Positions 1 to 8,052 of a stretch of 64,000 bases of DNA are shown piece by piece (positions within the stretch are counted from its first letter, which is position 1; every line of letters starts with the position of its first letter). Source of the DNA: Nocardioidaceae bacterium (GTDB taxonomy: Bacteria > Actinomycetota > Actinomycetes > Propionibacteriales > Nocardioidaceae). The notes beneath the pieces were generated by a model. It was not told where the DNA came from, ran no database searches, and was given only the letters and a program-made list of their open reading frames with translations. The translations under genes and the position numbers were made by a program. The stretch is from the NCBI GenBank assembly GCA_009780515.1, contig WQZX01000003.1:41634-105633 (forward strand). The letters are read 5' to 3'.

Positions 1-140
1 ACGGTCAGCCGCGGACCGGGCCGGTTCAGCGGTGCGTACGCCGACCCGCCGCCTGCCGCGTCGGACGGAGCCGCGGTGGCCCCGACCGCGAGCGCACAGG
101 CGAGTGTGCACACGAGCGCGAGCGCGCGTCGGGCGGTCAT
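1..140 (-). CDS. Secreted lipase, N-terminal part only (runs off the window)
   Basis: The reverse strand from the ATG at 140 reads a signal peptide (MTARRALALVCTLACALAVG) and then YAPLNRPGPRLTV, nearly the same as YAPLNRPGPRLSV in the upstream lipase at 137-1204. It is therefore a tandem paralogue whose catalytic domain lies beyond base 1. Its ATG overlaps the upstream stop codon as ATGA (137-140), which implies translational coupling and co-transcription. Function rests on homology to the neighbour only, because no catalytic residue is inside the window. Confidence 0.8.
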   Translation of the reverse strand, partial: MTARRALALVCTLACALAVGATAAPSDAAGGGSAYAPLNRPGPRLT

Positions 141-1204
141 CGCGCGCACCCCGCGGCGTACACGTAGCAGCGGAGGGCGGGTTCGTGCCTGGTCATGGGT
201 GCCTCCCACGGGTCGACGACGGGCAGATCGGCGGCGGCGAGGCCGGGGAGCATCTGGAGCACGGTGAGGTACATCGAGACGTTGGTCGGATCGACGTAGG
301 GCATGTAGAGGCGGCCGCACACCTTCGACCGGTCGATCCGCGACGGGACGGCCGGCCCGCGGTGGTCGAGGGCGTCCATCACGAGCGCGTAGGCCACGGG
401 GTCGATCGTGCCGATCGTGACGTGCTCGTCGAGGACGGCGGGGCAGATCGACTGGACCGCGACGTTGGTGATCCGTCCGGCGCCCGTGCTGAGCGCGGAG
501 GTGGGGTGTGGGCCGTTGGTCGGTGTCACGACCTCGTCGAGGTGGGTGTAGATCTCGGTGTAGGAGATGTCCTTGAACGTCTCGGCCCGGCTGTTGAGCG
601 CCTTCACGAAGGCCGACCCGGCACGCTGCTGCCACATCGCGGGGGCGCAGGTCGTCAGGCCCGCGAGGCAGGCCTGGCCGAAGGCGGTGCTGCCGTGGTT
701 GGTGCCGGCCATGCCGATGACGTCGTCGACCATGGCGCGGGTGTCGGGCCAGAACCGCAGCGCCCAGCGCATGCTCATCCCGCCCTGGCTGTGGCCGAGG
801 ATGCCGATGCGGCGGCCGGTCCGTTGGTGCATGACCCGGATGCCGTGGACGAGGTACTCGCCGACGGTCTGGATGTCGCCGGTCGTGTGGTACGGCATGG
901 TCACCGCGCACCAGTAGCGGTGCTGGGCGTCGAAGGCGAGCTCGTAGTTCCAGGAGTAGTTCTGCTGCGGCGTCGCGGTCGTGGCGGGGTCGAGCAGCAC
1001 CGGCTCGGGTCCCCTTCTCGGGTCGCCGTGGCACTGCATCGACGCCCGCAGCCTGGCTGCGGGCACGCTGAGCCGCGGACCCGGCCGGTTCAGCGGTGCG
1101 TACGACGGCCCGCCCGCTGCCCGCGAGGGAGCGGCGGTCACGCCGACGGACATCGCCGCCGCGATCGCGAGGGCGAGCAGGACCGAGAGTCTGCGAAGGA
1201 GCAC
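137..1204 (-). CDS. Secreted triacylglycerol lipase / alpha-beta hydrolase
   Basis: 355 aa from a GTG start, with an N-terminal signal peptide (RRLSVLLALAIAAAMSVGV, ending near AAPSRAAGG). The nucleophile elbow GHSQGG lies about residue 165, preceded by an LVHGI strand and followed by an MAGTNHGS loop, as in secreted actinobacterial lipases resembling CalB. It probably hydrolyses extracellular lipid esters. Its stop overlaps the start of a paralogue (ATGA at 137-140), so the two form a tandem pair. The lipase fold is clear; substrate preference cannot be read from sequence. Confidence 0.85.
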   Translation of the reverse strand: MLLRRLSVLLALAIAAAMSVGVTAAPSRAAGGPSYAPLNRPGPRLSVPAARLRASMQCHGDPRRGPEPVLLDPATTATPQQNYSWNYELAFDAQHRYWCAVTMPYHTTGDIQTVGEYLVHGIRVMHQRTGRRIGILGHSQGGMSMRWALRFWPDTRAMVDDVIGMAGTNHGSTAFGQACLAGLTTCAPAMWQQRAGSAFVKALNSRAETFKDISYTEIYTHLDEVVTPTNGPHPTSALSTGAGRITNVAVQSICPAVLDEHVTIGTIDPVAYALVMDALDHRGPAVPSRIDRSKVCGRLYMPYVDPTNVSMYLTVLQMLPGLAAADLPVVDPWEAPMTRHEPALRCYVYAAGCAR

Positions 1205-1234
1205 GCTGTATTCAACTACCGGCCGTGACCCTGG

Positions 1235-1987
1235 TCACGCGTGGGGCTGCCGCACGGCGACCCGCAGCTGGTCCGCGGAGTTGGCGATGACGTCGGAGAT
1301 CAGCTCGGTGGTGCGCGGGTCGTCGAGCGCTCCGTTGACCAGCCGCAGGACGGTGTCGCTGATCATCGTGACGAGGTCGTCGTGGAACGGCAGGTACTTC
1401 AACCGGCCCGTCGCGCGGTCCTGGCGCACCAGGTCGACGACCATCGCCTCGATCTGGTCACGGTTCTCGTCGAGCGCGTAGCGGACGTTCTCGGCGTACG
1501 TGCCGGTGCGGATGACCGCGACCACCTCGTCGAGCACGGCGATGGTGATCGGCCGCTTGATCGCGTTGACGATCGGCTCGGAGAAGTGGCGCACGACGTC
1601 CGCGGTGATCCGGTCACCGAGGACGTTGTCGGTGCGGTCGACCGTGCGCACGACGCGGGCCACCAGCACGACGAGGAGCACGGCCTGCCACTGGCCGACC
1701 GTCGGCACGATGAACGGGAACAGCGCCACGACCTCCCACCACTGCTTGCGCAGCAGCCGCCGCCCGGCCCGGAACCGCAGCCACCCCCACCCGATCGAGA
1801 TCGCCAGCAGCACGCAGACGACGAGGTCGGCGACCTCGATGCCGTGCCGGACGTGGTGGGTCTGCGGCGGGAAGAACAGCAGCCAGCCGTTGGTGATGAC
1901 AGCCAGCCAGGTCAGGACGACGCGCGTCCACTCCTTCACCGATCCCCGCGCTGCCCCCGGTGCGCCGTGCCGCTCAGTGTCGGTCAT
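1235..1987 (-). CDS. Membrane protein of unknown function, ion-channel-like N-terminal region
   Basis: 250 aa starting at MTDTERHG. I chose this ATG because the frame upstream of it has no protein-like composition and a TATATT hexamer lies 9 nt before it. Hydrophobic segments occur at about residues 20-38 (VVLTWLAVITNGWLLFF), 45-65 and 85-110 (VVALFPFIVPTVGQWQAVLL), followed by a charged cytoplasmic half. The arrangement with RVVRTVDR after the last helix recalls bacterial ion-transport proteins, but I see no selectivity filter. It is divergent from recO. Function is unassigned. Confidence 0.65.
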   Translation of the reverse strand: MTDTERHGAPGAARGSVKEWTRVVLTWLAVITNGWLLFFPPQTHHVRHGIEVADLVVCVLLAISIGWGWLRFRAGRRLLRKQWWEVVALFPFIVPTVGQWQAVLLVVLVARVVRTVDRTDNVLGDRITADVVRHFSEPIVNAIKRPITIAVLDEVVAVIRTGTYAENVRYALDENRDQIEAMVVDLVRQDRATGRLKYLPFHDDLVTMISDTVLRLVNGALDDPRTTELISDVIANSADQLRVAVRQPHA

Positions 1988-2148
1988 GCCCGGCAGAATA
2001 TAGAGGTGCCCCGCTACGAACGTCACCACGTGCTGAGCGCACTCAGCGCACGCACATCGCTGCGTTGGCGACGCTCGGCAGGCGACCGGGTATGCCTGTG
2101 CGCCGCCGCCTCGCCTGAGCACACGGCTACGTCCGAAGCGAGGCGCTA

Positions 2149-2901
2149 GTGCCTCTCTACCGCGACGAGGCGATCGTGCTCCGCACCCACAAGCTAGGGG
2201 AGGCCGACCGCATCATCACCCTCCTCACGCGCCAGCACGGTCGCGTGCGCGCGGTGGCGCGCGGCATCCGTCGTACGACATCGCGGTGGGGGTCGCGGCT
2301 CGAGCCGTTCACCCACGTCGACCTCCAGCTGGCCGATGGGCGCAACCTCGACACGATCACCCAGGCCGAGACCAAGAGCGCCTTCACCGCCGACATCGGC
2401 TTCGACTACGACCGCTACACCGCCGGCACGGTCATGCTCGAGACCGCCGAGCGGCTGGTGGCCGAGGAGCGGGAGCCGGCGGTCCAGCAGTTCGGGCTGC
2501 TGCTCGGCGCGCTGCGGGCGATGGCCTCGGGGGAGCGCGCGCCCGGGCACGTCCTCGACTCCTACCTCCTGCGGGCGCTGGCGATCGCCGGCTACGCGCC
2601 GTCGTTCGTCGAGTGCGCCCACTGTGGCCGGCCGCCGGTCCTCGGCACGGGCGAGCTGGTCACCCACCGCTGGTTCAACCCGTCGATGGGCGGAGTCCTC
2701 TGCTCGACCTGCCGCATCCCGGGCTCGGCGACCCCGGCGTCGGAGACCGTGCTGCTCATGGGCGCGCTCCTCGCCGGCGACTGGCCGGTCGTCGAGTCCG
2801 CCGAGCCGCGCCACGTCCGCGAGGCCAACGGCCTGGTCGCCGCCTTCACCCAGTGGCAGCTCGAGCGCGGGCTCCGCTCGCTGGCCTACGTCGAGCGGTA
2901 G
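2149..2901 (+). CDS. recO: DNA repair protein RecO
   Basis: 250 aa, the usual length for RecO. It starts MPLYRDEAIVLRTHKLGEAD, the conserved N-terminal OB-fold of the family, followed by ITLLTRQHGRVRAVARGIRR. A zinc-binding pair CAHCGR and CSTCR is present in the C-terminal half. RecO loads RecA on SSB-coated single strands in the RecFOR pathway. The start is a GTG. In many actinobacteria recO neighbours uppS and glyS, as here, though two genes have been inserted between recO and uppS. Confidence 0.95.
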   Translation: MPLYRDEAIVLRTHKLGEADRIITLLTRQHGRVRAVARGIRRTTSRWGSRLEPFTHVDLQLADGRNLDTITQAETKSAFTADIGFDYDRYTAGTVMLETAERLVAEEREPAVQQFGLLLGALRAMASGERAPGHVLDSYLLRALAIAGYAPSFVECAHCGRPPVLGTGELVTHRWFNPSMGGVLCSTCRIPGSATPASETVLLMGALLAGDWPVVESAEPRHVREANGLVAAFTQWQLERGLRSLAYVER

Positions 2902-3639
2902 CTACTCCAGCGAGCTCGGCACGTCGATGCATCCGTACGACGAGCCGACGCGGGCCAGCCCGGCCCCGTCGCCGCTCCCGTAGCCGTTGGGCGCGCTCGC
3001 GGTGAGCACCGGCGCCATCAGCTGGCTGTAGTCGCCGACGTGCTGCAGGCCGACGGCGTGCCCGAGCTCGTGGAGCAGCAGGTTGCCGGTGGTCGTGCCG
3101 TAGCCGAAGCCGGGCCGGAGCAGCTGGTACATGTCGGACGCGTCGAGCACCGCCCATCCGCGGGTGATCGCGGCCTCCCAGCGGGTGCTGCCGTCGGAGT
3201 AGCGCTGCGGCCACGTGTAGTAGCTGTTGCCTCCCTCGCCCAGCCGCCCGCCGGTCAGGTCGAAGTCGGTCTGCCACGGCGTCGTGTAGGCGATCAGGAG
3301 GTCCGCCGGCTGGCTCGCTGAGGCACCGACCTGCGGCACCGCCGCGGTCGTGCCCTGGTAGGAGAACCGCAGCCCGGTCCACTCGCTCAGGTTCTGCACC
3401 GCGGTCTGCACCTCCCAGAGCACCTCGCCGCGCCGGCTCGCCGGCAGGCCGGCCAGGTTGACGGCGTAGGTGATGGTCCGGCACGGATCCCACCGCACGA
3501 CCGTGGTCTGGCCGCTCGGCAGCACGACCTGCTCCACGGAGTAGGCGCCTACGGCCTCCGACGGTGTCGCCGTCGCGAGGATCGTGGTGGCAGCGAGGAC
3601 CAGACCGCCCAGCGCGGCGGCGATGCGAGACATGAACAT
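2902..3639 (-). CDS. Secreted matrixin-like zinc metalloprotease
   Basis: 245 aa from MFMSRIAAALGG, with a purine-rich GGGAAG ribosome site before the ATG and a second ATG two codons later. A signal peptide ends near ATPSEA. The zinc motif HELGHAVGLQH is complete near the C-terminus, followed by SQLMAPV resembling the Met-turn. The order of elements and the short size fit the matrixin/M10-like family. It is expected to be exported and to act on extracellular protein. It ends immediately after recO in convergent orientation, with no spacer. Confidence 0.85.
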   Translation of the reverse strand: MFMSRIAAALGGLVLAATTILATATPSEAVGAYSVEQVVLPSGQTTVVRWDPCRTITYAVNLAGLPASRRGEVLWEVQTAVQNLSEWTGLRFSYQGTTAAVPQVGASASQPADLLIAYTTPWQTDFDLTGGRLGEGGNSYYTWPQRYSDGSTRWEAAITRGWAVLDASDMYQLLRPGFGYGTTTGNLLLHELGHAVGLQHVGDYSQLMAPVLTASAPNGYGSGDGAGLARVGSSYGCIDVPSSLE

Positions 3640-3723
3640 GTTCGGACTTCCCGAGAAGGTCCCCACCTGATCGGTCACCGACCTTACGCCGAACGGGTCC
3701 GTGCTGTCGCGTGTGCGGCCGCT

Positions 3724-3817
3724 GCGGGTTTCACATGGGATGCAGCGAAGCTCGCGCTTCCCAAGCGCTGCAACGCGTGGGAAGCGCCAGTTGCCCTGCA
3801 TCCCATGTGAAATCCGC
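3724..3817. repeat. 94-bp palindromic repeat, copy 1
   Basis: The ends read GCGGGTTTCACATGGGATGC and its near-complement, giving a long outer stem. An inner inverted repeat CGCTTCCCA/TGGGAAGCG lies near the middle. The copy at 4944-5037 differs at only four positions. The repeat lies between the metalloprotease start and the end of the AbiEi-like gene, and looks like a REP/MITE-type mobile palindrome. Confidence 0.85.
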
Positions 3818-3867
3818 GCAGGCCTGTCCATCCACGACGAACCTGCCGAGTGCAGGGATCGGGAGCC

Positions 3868-4809
3868 TCAGCCGATTCGTCGGGCAAGCGAGTCGAACCG
3901 CGTCCTGATATCGGTGGGATGGTTCAGGTCATCCCACGTCAGGCGCAGCATTGACGAACCCGTGCGCTCGCGGAGTTGGTCTTCGCGACGCTTCTCCTCG
4001 AACACGGCGTCGCCGGGATCCTGACCTGGCTTGAGCAACCGGCCGTACTTCACGCGACCGTCGAACTCACCCATGACGCCGTGCTCCTCCCACCACCAGT
4101 CGGTGATACCGATGAGCGAGCCGTCGCTGTCGCGGACCTCGTGCTGGAGCGCGGGCGCCGGGATGCCCAGCCGGCTGAACCACCATCGACCACGAGACTC
4201 GCCCACCGAAGCAGCCCGAGGATCGGCCATGCGCACTGGGACGTGGAGATGTCGCACGAATGGCCAGTGCTCCATCAGCTCGAACTGCTCCACCAGCTGC
4301 CTGTCCGTGTACGCGCCGCCCCTGAGCCCTGCGTCGAACAGGCTGAGTGCGACCTCGTTGCCGGCGCGAGATCCGGCCTCGAGCACGCACCGCACGGCAG
4401 ACAGCGCGAGCTGGTTCTCGACGACCACCAGATCGGCGTCGGCCACGAAGCCCTCGTGGTGCACGACGTCGTGCTCGATTCGACCTGGACCGCCGTCGAG
4501 ACGGGTGACATGGACGCGGTCGAGGTTCAGTCCCCAGGAGTCGAGCCTGTGGCGGATGACTCCGGACTGGTGGCTGAGTGCGACGTGCCCGTTGTGCGAC
4601 CTCATGATCGCGTTGGACCTGACGCGATGTCGACCCACGGTGTCCAAAGCCCGCCACTCGTCGGTGAATGCATAGGTACCCCGGCGAAACCGCACCCAGA
4701 CTCCGTCGCGAACCATTCGACTGATTGCGCGCTCGCCATAGCCCGCCGAGCGGGCTTCGGCAGTCGTGAAGAAGCCTTCGTCGGCGGTGAGGACTCGCAG
4801 CGGATCCAT
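3868..4809 (-). CDS. AbiEi-like / DUF559-type protein (type IV TA antitoxin-like)
   Basis: About 313 aa from MDPLRVLTADEGFFT; a GTG eight codons earlier (4833) is an alternative start. The N-terminus reads as a winged-helix domain (FFTTAEARSAGYGERAISRM then VWVRFRRGTYAF), the AbiEi-like antitoxin head. The C-terminus has the restriction-endonuclease-like pattern GVMGEFDGRVKYG, VFEEKRREDQLRE and LRLTWDDL, as in DUF559/Vsr-like domains. Such proteins are common as solitary genes in Nocardioides-like genomes. No AbiEii toxin is adjacent, so a TA role is uncertain. Two copies of a 94-bp palindrome flank it. Confidence 0.7.
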   Translation of the reverse strand: MDPLRVLTADEGFFTTAEARSAGYGERAISRMVRDGVWVRFRRGTYAFTDEWRALDTVGRHRVRSNAIMRSHNGHVALSHQSGVIRHRLDSWGLNLDRVHVTRLDGGPGRIEHDVVHHEGFVADADLVVVENQLALSAVRCVLEAGSRAGNEVALSLFDAGLRGGAYTDRQLVEQFELMEHWPFVRHLHVPVRMADPRAASVGESRGRWWFSRLGIPAPALQHEVRDSDGSLIGITDWWWEEHGVMGEFDGRVKYGRLLKPGQDPGDAVFEEKRREDQLRERTGSSMLRLTWDDLNHPTDIRTRFDSLARRIG

Positions 4810-4943
4810 GACGGCGATGTTCGTGCCTAGCACCCGCGTCAGGGCCCGTCCGCGATGACGCCTGTGGACGACCTGAAGCCCTTGACCGGCTTGTGGATGA
4901 CTCGTGGCCCGAGATGTAGCGGGAGTGGCGGGCGAAACATTGT

Positions 4944-5037
4944 GCGGGTTTCACATGGGATGCAGCGAAGCTCGCGCTTCCCAAGCGCTGCAACGCACGG
5001 GAAGCGCCAGTTGTCCTGCATCCCATGTGAAACCCGC
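4944..5037. repeat. 94-bp palindromic repeat, copy 2
   Basis: This matches the repeat at 3724-3817 at about 90 of 94 positions, with the same outer stem (TTTCACATGGGATGCAG and its complement) and a slightly weaker inner stem. Both copies are in the same orientation and bracket the AbiEi-like gene. This one ends 38 bp before the uppS promoter hexamer. Confidence 0.85.
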
Positions 5038-5074
5038 AGCGGGGCGCCCACCCACCCGGAGCGCATCCGCGTCC

Positions 5075-5080
5075 TACGCT
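5075..5080 (+). promoter_or_regulatory. Leaderless -10 element for uppS
   Basis: TACGCT lies six bases before the GTG at 5087. The distance places the transcription start at or next to the start codon, and no ribosome site is visible. This fits an actinobacterial leaderless mRNA. Confidence 0.5.
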
Positions 5081-5086
5081 TCACCC

Positions 5087-5872
5087 GTGGCCCGCCGTAC
5101 TCCCGTCCGTCCGCCCACCCCGCACCCGTCGGGGGCCAGGCCGCCGGCGATCCCGCCCGAGCTGGTGCCGCACCACGTCGCCATCGTGATGGACGGCAAC
5201 GGGCGGTGGGCCAAGGAGCGCGGGATGCCGCGGACCAAGGGGCACGAGGAGGGGGAGTCGAGCCTCTTCGACGTGGTCGAGGGCGCGATCGAGATCGGCG
5301 TGAAGGCCGCGTCGGCGTACGCCTTCTCGACCGAGAACTGGGCCCGCAGCCCCGACGAGGTCAAGTTCCTGATGGGCTTCAACCGGGACGTGATCCGGCG
5401 GCGTCGCGACGAGATGCACGAGCTCGGGGTCCGCGTCCGCTGGGCGGGCCGCGCGCCGCGCCTGTGGAAGTCGGTCATCAAGGAGCTCCAGGTCGCCGAG
5501 GAGCTGACGAAGGACAACGACGTCTGCACGCTGACGATGTGCGTCAACTACGGCGGCCGGTCCGAGCTCGGCGACGCGGCCAAACGGCTCGCCCAGGACG
5601 TCGCCGCCGGAAGGCTCAACCCGAACAAGGTCGACGACCGCACCCTCGGGCGCTACCTCTACGTGCCCGAGCTGCCCGACGCCGACCTGATCTGGCGTAC
5701 GTCGGGGGAGCAGCGCCTGTCGAACTTCATGCTCTACCAGGCGGCGTACGCCGAGCTCGTGTTCTCCGACGTCCTCTGGCCCGATGTCGACCGCCGCCAC
5801 CTCTGGCAGGCGATCGACACCTACGCCCGCCGCGACCGACGGTACGGCGGCGCGGAGCCCAACCAGGTCTGA
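5087..5872 (+). CDS. uppS: Isoprenyl transferase (undecaprenyl/decaprenyl diphosphate synthase)
   Basis: 261 aa from the GTG preceded by a leaderless TACGCT element; longer upstream frames run through the 94-bp repeat and are not protein-like. It has the family signature HVAIVMDGNGRWAKERG with the catalytic Asp, then SAYAFSTENWARS, and near the C-terminus DLIWRTSGEQRLSNFMLYQ. It makes the C50-C55 polyprenyl diphosphate carrier for peptidoglycan and arabinogalactan-type glycans by cis-condensation of IPP. The neighbourhood recO-uppS-glyS is typical of actinobacteria. Confidence 0.95.
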   Translation: MARRTPVRPPTPHPSGARPPAIPPELVPHHVAIVMDGNGRWAKERGMPRTKGHEEGESSLFDVVEGAIEIGVKAASAYAFSTENWARSPDEVKFLMGFNRDVIRRRRDEMHELGVRVRWAGRAPRLWKSVIKELQVAEELTKDNDVCTLTMCVNYGGRSELGDAAKRLAQDVAAGRLNPNKVDDRTLGRYLYVPELPDADLIWRTSGEQRLSNFMLYQAAYAELVFSDVLWPDVDRRHLWQAIDTYARRDRRYGGAEPNQV

Positions 5873-5890
5873 CCCAGGGCTGGTCGCCCG

Positions 5891-6199
5891 TCAGTCCGTG
5901 GAGGCCGTGACCTCGCAGGCGTCGTCGGTCTCCTCGGCGTCCTCGCGGTGCACGTGGTCGCCGTGGTGGCTGATGCCGTGCTCCTTGTCGAGCTCGGCGT
6001 GCTGGCGCTGCAGCCGGCTGTTGACGTAGCCCTTGACCAGGGGCCAGAGCATGCCGAGCATGACGACGTCCAGCAGGATCGTCAGCGTCACCTCCACGGC
6101 GCAGTGCGCGGGGTCGGAGAGGATGTGCCAGTACGCCTGGAAGAAGTTGTCTCCCGGTTGCTCATCGAGCGGAATCAGCCACATGATAACGATTCTCAT
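5891..6199 (-). CDS. Small membrane protein with His/acid-rich tail
   Basis: Up to 102 aa (MRIVIMWLIPLDEQ); an alternative start is the ATG five codons later at 6184. One strong transmembrane helix (VEVTLTILLDVVMLGMLWPL) is followed by a basic then His- and acid-rich tail (HGISHHGDHVHREDAEETDD) that could bind metal. A Zur/Fur-like palindrome at 6183-6199 overlaps the start codons. In Mycobacterium the uppS-glyS interval holds the zinc regulator genes smtB and zur, so a metal-linked role is plausible. The family is not recognised. Confidence 0.65.
   Translation of the reverse strand: MRIVIMWLIPLDEQPGDNFFQAYWHILSDPAHCAVEVTLTILLDVVMLGMLWPLVKGYVNSRLQRQHAELDKEHGISHHGDHVHREDAEETDDACEVTASTD
6183..6199. 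promoter_or_regulatory. Zur/Fur-like operator palindrome
   Basis: The sequence ATGATAACGATTCTCAT is a dyad of the form ATGAnAA-n3-TTnTCAT, close to actinobacterial Zur boxes and to the Fur-box core. It covers the start of the His-rich membrane protein and lies about 29 bp upstream of the -10 element of the ABM-domain gene. It could control either gene. Confidence 0.55.
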
Positions 6200-6227
6200 T
6201 CATGTCTCGCCCGAAATCAAGCGCAGG

Positions 6228-6233
6228 TAGGGT
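6228..6233 (+). promoter_or_regulatory. Leaderless -10 element for the ABM-domain gene
   Basis: TAGGGT lies seven bases before the GTG at 6241. This supports that GTG, rather than the ATG at 6202, as the start of a leaderless transcript. Confidence 0.45.
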
Positions 6234-6240
6234 CCGAGGC

Positions 6241-6546
6241 GTGCTCGTGGTCAACCGGTTCCGTGGTGGCGAGGGGCTGCGCGCCGACCTGGAGGGCGTC
6301 CTCGCGCTGCTCGCCGCCCAGCCCGGGTACGTCGAGGGCAGCATCGGCCGCAACCTCGACGAGCCGGATCTCTGGGTGCTCACCACCCGGTGGGAGAGCG
6401 TCGGCACGTATCGGCGGGCGCTGTCGTCGTACGACCTGAAGCTGCACGGGCTGCCGGTCCTGAGCCGCGCGATCGACGAGCCGAGCGCCTACGAGCTGGT
6501 CGAGCCGAACGCGGTTCTGAACGTCCCGGGCAGCCGCGTAACCTAG
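6241..6546 (+). CDS. Antibiotic biosynthesis monooxygenase (ABM)-domain protein
   Basis: 101 aa from the GTG at 6241, which sits seven bases after TAGGGT; an in-frame ATG at 6202 would add 13 residues of poor composition. The pattern [31 protein letters not shown] and [19 protein letters not shown] is the ferredoxin-like dimeric ABM fold also seen in haem-degrading and quinol monooxygenases. Substrate is unknown. It lies upstream of glyS in the same direction, and a Zur/Fur-like box lies upstream. Confidence 0.75.
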   Translation: MLVVNRFRGGEGLRADLEGVLALLAAQPGYVEGSIGRNLDEPDLWVLTTRWESVGTYRRALSSYDLKLHGLPVLSRAIDEPSAYELVEPNAVLNVPGSRVT

Positions 6547-6647
6547 GCGTCTGGGTCTCGAGGCGGTCGCTGCGCGACCTCCTCGACCATCGAACACCGA
6601 AGACCGTACGGCAGCCGGCCGCGCGGCCCGATCCGAAGGAATCCGCT

Positions 6648-8045
6648 GTGGCCAAGCCGCCTCCGTCCACCGTCGACAACGTCGTCTCCCTGGCCAAGCG
6701 CCGCGGGTTCGTCTATCCCTGCGGCGAGATCTACGGCGGCACCCGCAGCGCCTGGGACTACGGCCCGCTCGGCGTGGAGCTGAAGGAGAACATCAAGCGC
6801 CAGTGGTGGCGCGCGATGGTCCAGAGCCGCGACGACGTCGTCGGCCTCGACTCCAGCGTGATCCTCCCGCGCCAGACCTGGGAGGCCTCCGGCCACGTCG
6901 CGACGTTCACCGACCCGCTGACCGAGTGCCAGTCCTGCCACAAGCGCTTCCGTGCCGACCACCTCCAGGAGGCGTACGCCGAGAAGAAGGGCATCGACGA
7001 CCCCGACACGGTCGACCTCGCCGCGCTCGCGTGCCCCAACTGCGGCGCCCGCGGCTCCTGGACCGAGCCCCGCCAGTTCTCGGGCCTGCTCTCGACGCAC
7101 CTCGGCGTCACGCAGGACGAGTCCGGCCTGGCCTACCTGCGTCCCGAGACCGCGCAGGGCATCTTCCTCAACTTCGCCAACGTGGTGACCAGCCAGCGGA
7201 TGAAGCCCCCGTTCGGCATCGCCCAGATCGGCAAGAGCTTCCGCAACGAGATCACGCCCGGCAACTTCATCTTCCGCACCCGCGAGTTCGAGCAGATGGA
7301 GATGGAGTTCTTCGTCAAGCCGGGTGAGGACGAGGAGTGGCACCAGTACTGGATCGACACCCGCAAGCAGTGGTACGTCGACCTCGGCATCGCCGAGGAC
7401 AACCTGCGCCTCTACGAGCACGCCAAGGAGAAGCTGTCCCACTACTCCAAGCGCACCGTCGACATCGAGTACCGCTTCAACTTCGCCGGCTCGGAGTGGG
7501 GTGAGCTCGAGGGCGTCGCCAATCGCACCGACTTCGACCTCTCCACGCACATGGAGCACTCCGGCCAGGACCTCCGTTACTTCGACCAGGCCGCCAACGA
7601 GCGCTGGGTGCCCTACGTCATCGAGCCGGCCGCCGGCCTGTCCCGCAGCCTGATGACCTTCCTGGTCGACGCGTTCCACGAGGACGAGGCGCCCAACACC
7701 AAGGGCGGCGTCGACAAGCGCACCGTGCTGCGCCTCGACCCGCGTCTGGCCCCGGTCAAGGTCGCCGTGCTGCCGCTGAGCCGCAACGCCGACCTGTCGC
7801 CCAAGGCCAAGGACCTCGCCGCCGAGCTGCGCAAGAGCTGGTACGTCGACTTCGACGACTCCGGCGCGATCGGCCGGCGCTACCGCCGCCAGGACGAGGT
7901 CGGCACGCCCTACTGCGTGACCGTGGACTTCGAGACGCTCGAGGACCACGCGGTCACCGTCCGCGAGCGCGACTCGATGAGCCAGGAGCGCGTCTCGCTC
8001 GACCGCCTTCCCGGCTACTTCGCCGAGCGGTTCCTGGGGTGCTGA
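6648..8045 (+). CDS. glyS: Glycine-tRNA ligase (alpha2 type)
   Basis: 465 aa from a GTG with an upstream GAAGGA ribosome site. The N-terminus [20 protein letters not shown] is characteristic. Class II motifs are visible: motif 2 in [20 protein letters not shown] and motif 3 in [14 protein letters not shown]. Two CxxC pairs (CQSCHKRF and CPNCGARG) lie in the inserted domain around residues 90-140. The enzyme charges tRNA-Gly with glycine. Length and motifs match the dimeric bacterial/eukaryotic-type enzyme. Confidence 0.96.
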   Translation: MAKPPPSTVDNVVSLAKRRGFVYPCGEIYGGTRSAWDYGPLGVELKENIKRQWWRAMVQSRDDVVGLDSSVILPRQTWEASGHVATFTDPLTECQSCHKRFRADHLQEAYAEKKGIDDPDTVDLAALACPNCGARGSWTEPRQFSGLLSTHLGVTQDESGLAYLRPETAQGIFLNFANVVTSQRMKPPFGIAQIGKSFRNEITPGNFIFRTREFEQMEMEFFVKPGEDEEWHQYWIDTRKQWYVDLGIAEDNLRLYEHAKEKLSHYSKRTVDIEYRFNFAGSEWGELEGVANRTDFDLSTHMEHSGQDLRYFDQAANERWVPYVIEPAAGLSRSLMTFLVDAFHEDEAPNTKGGVDKRTVLRLDPRLAPVKVAVLPLSRNADLSPKAKDLAAELRKSWYVDFDDSGAIGRRYRRQDEVGTPYCVTVDFETLEDHAVTVRERDSMSQERVSLDRLPGYFAERFLGC

Positions 8046-8052
8046 GGTAGCC

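Noticed and set aside
32..1228. Long + strand open frame over the lipase
   Set aside because: Its translation is Arg/Val/Gly-rich shadow text of the lipase codons, while the opposite strand has a signal peptide and GHSQGG.
3868..4809. Complete AbiE toxin-antitoxin operon
   Set aside because: No AbiEii nucleotidyltransferase gene is adjacent on either side.
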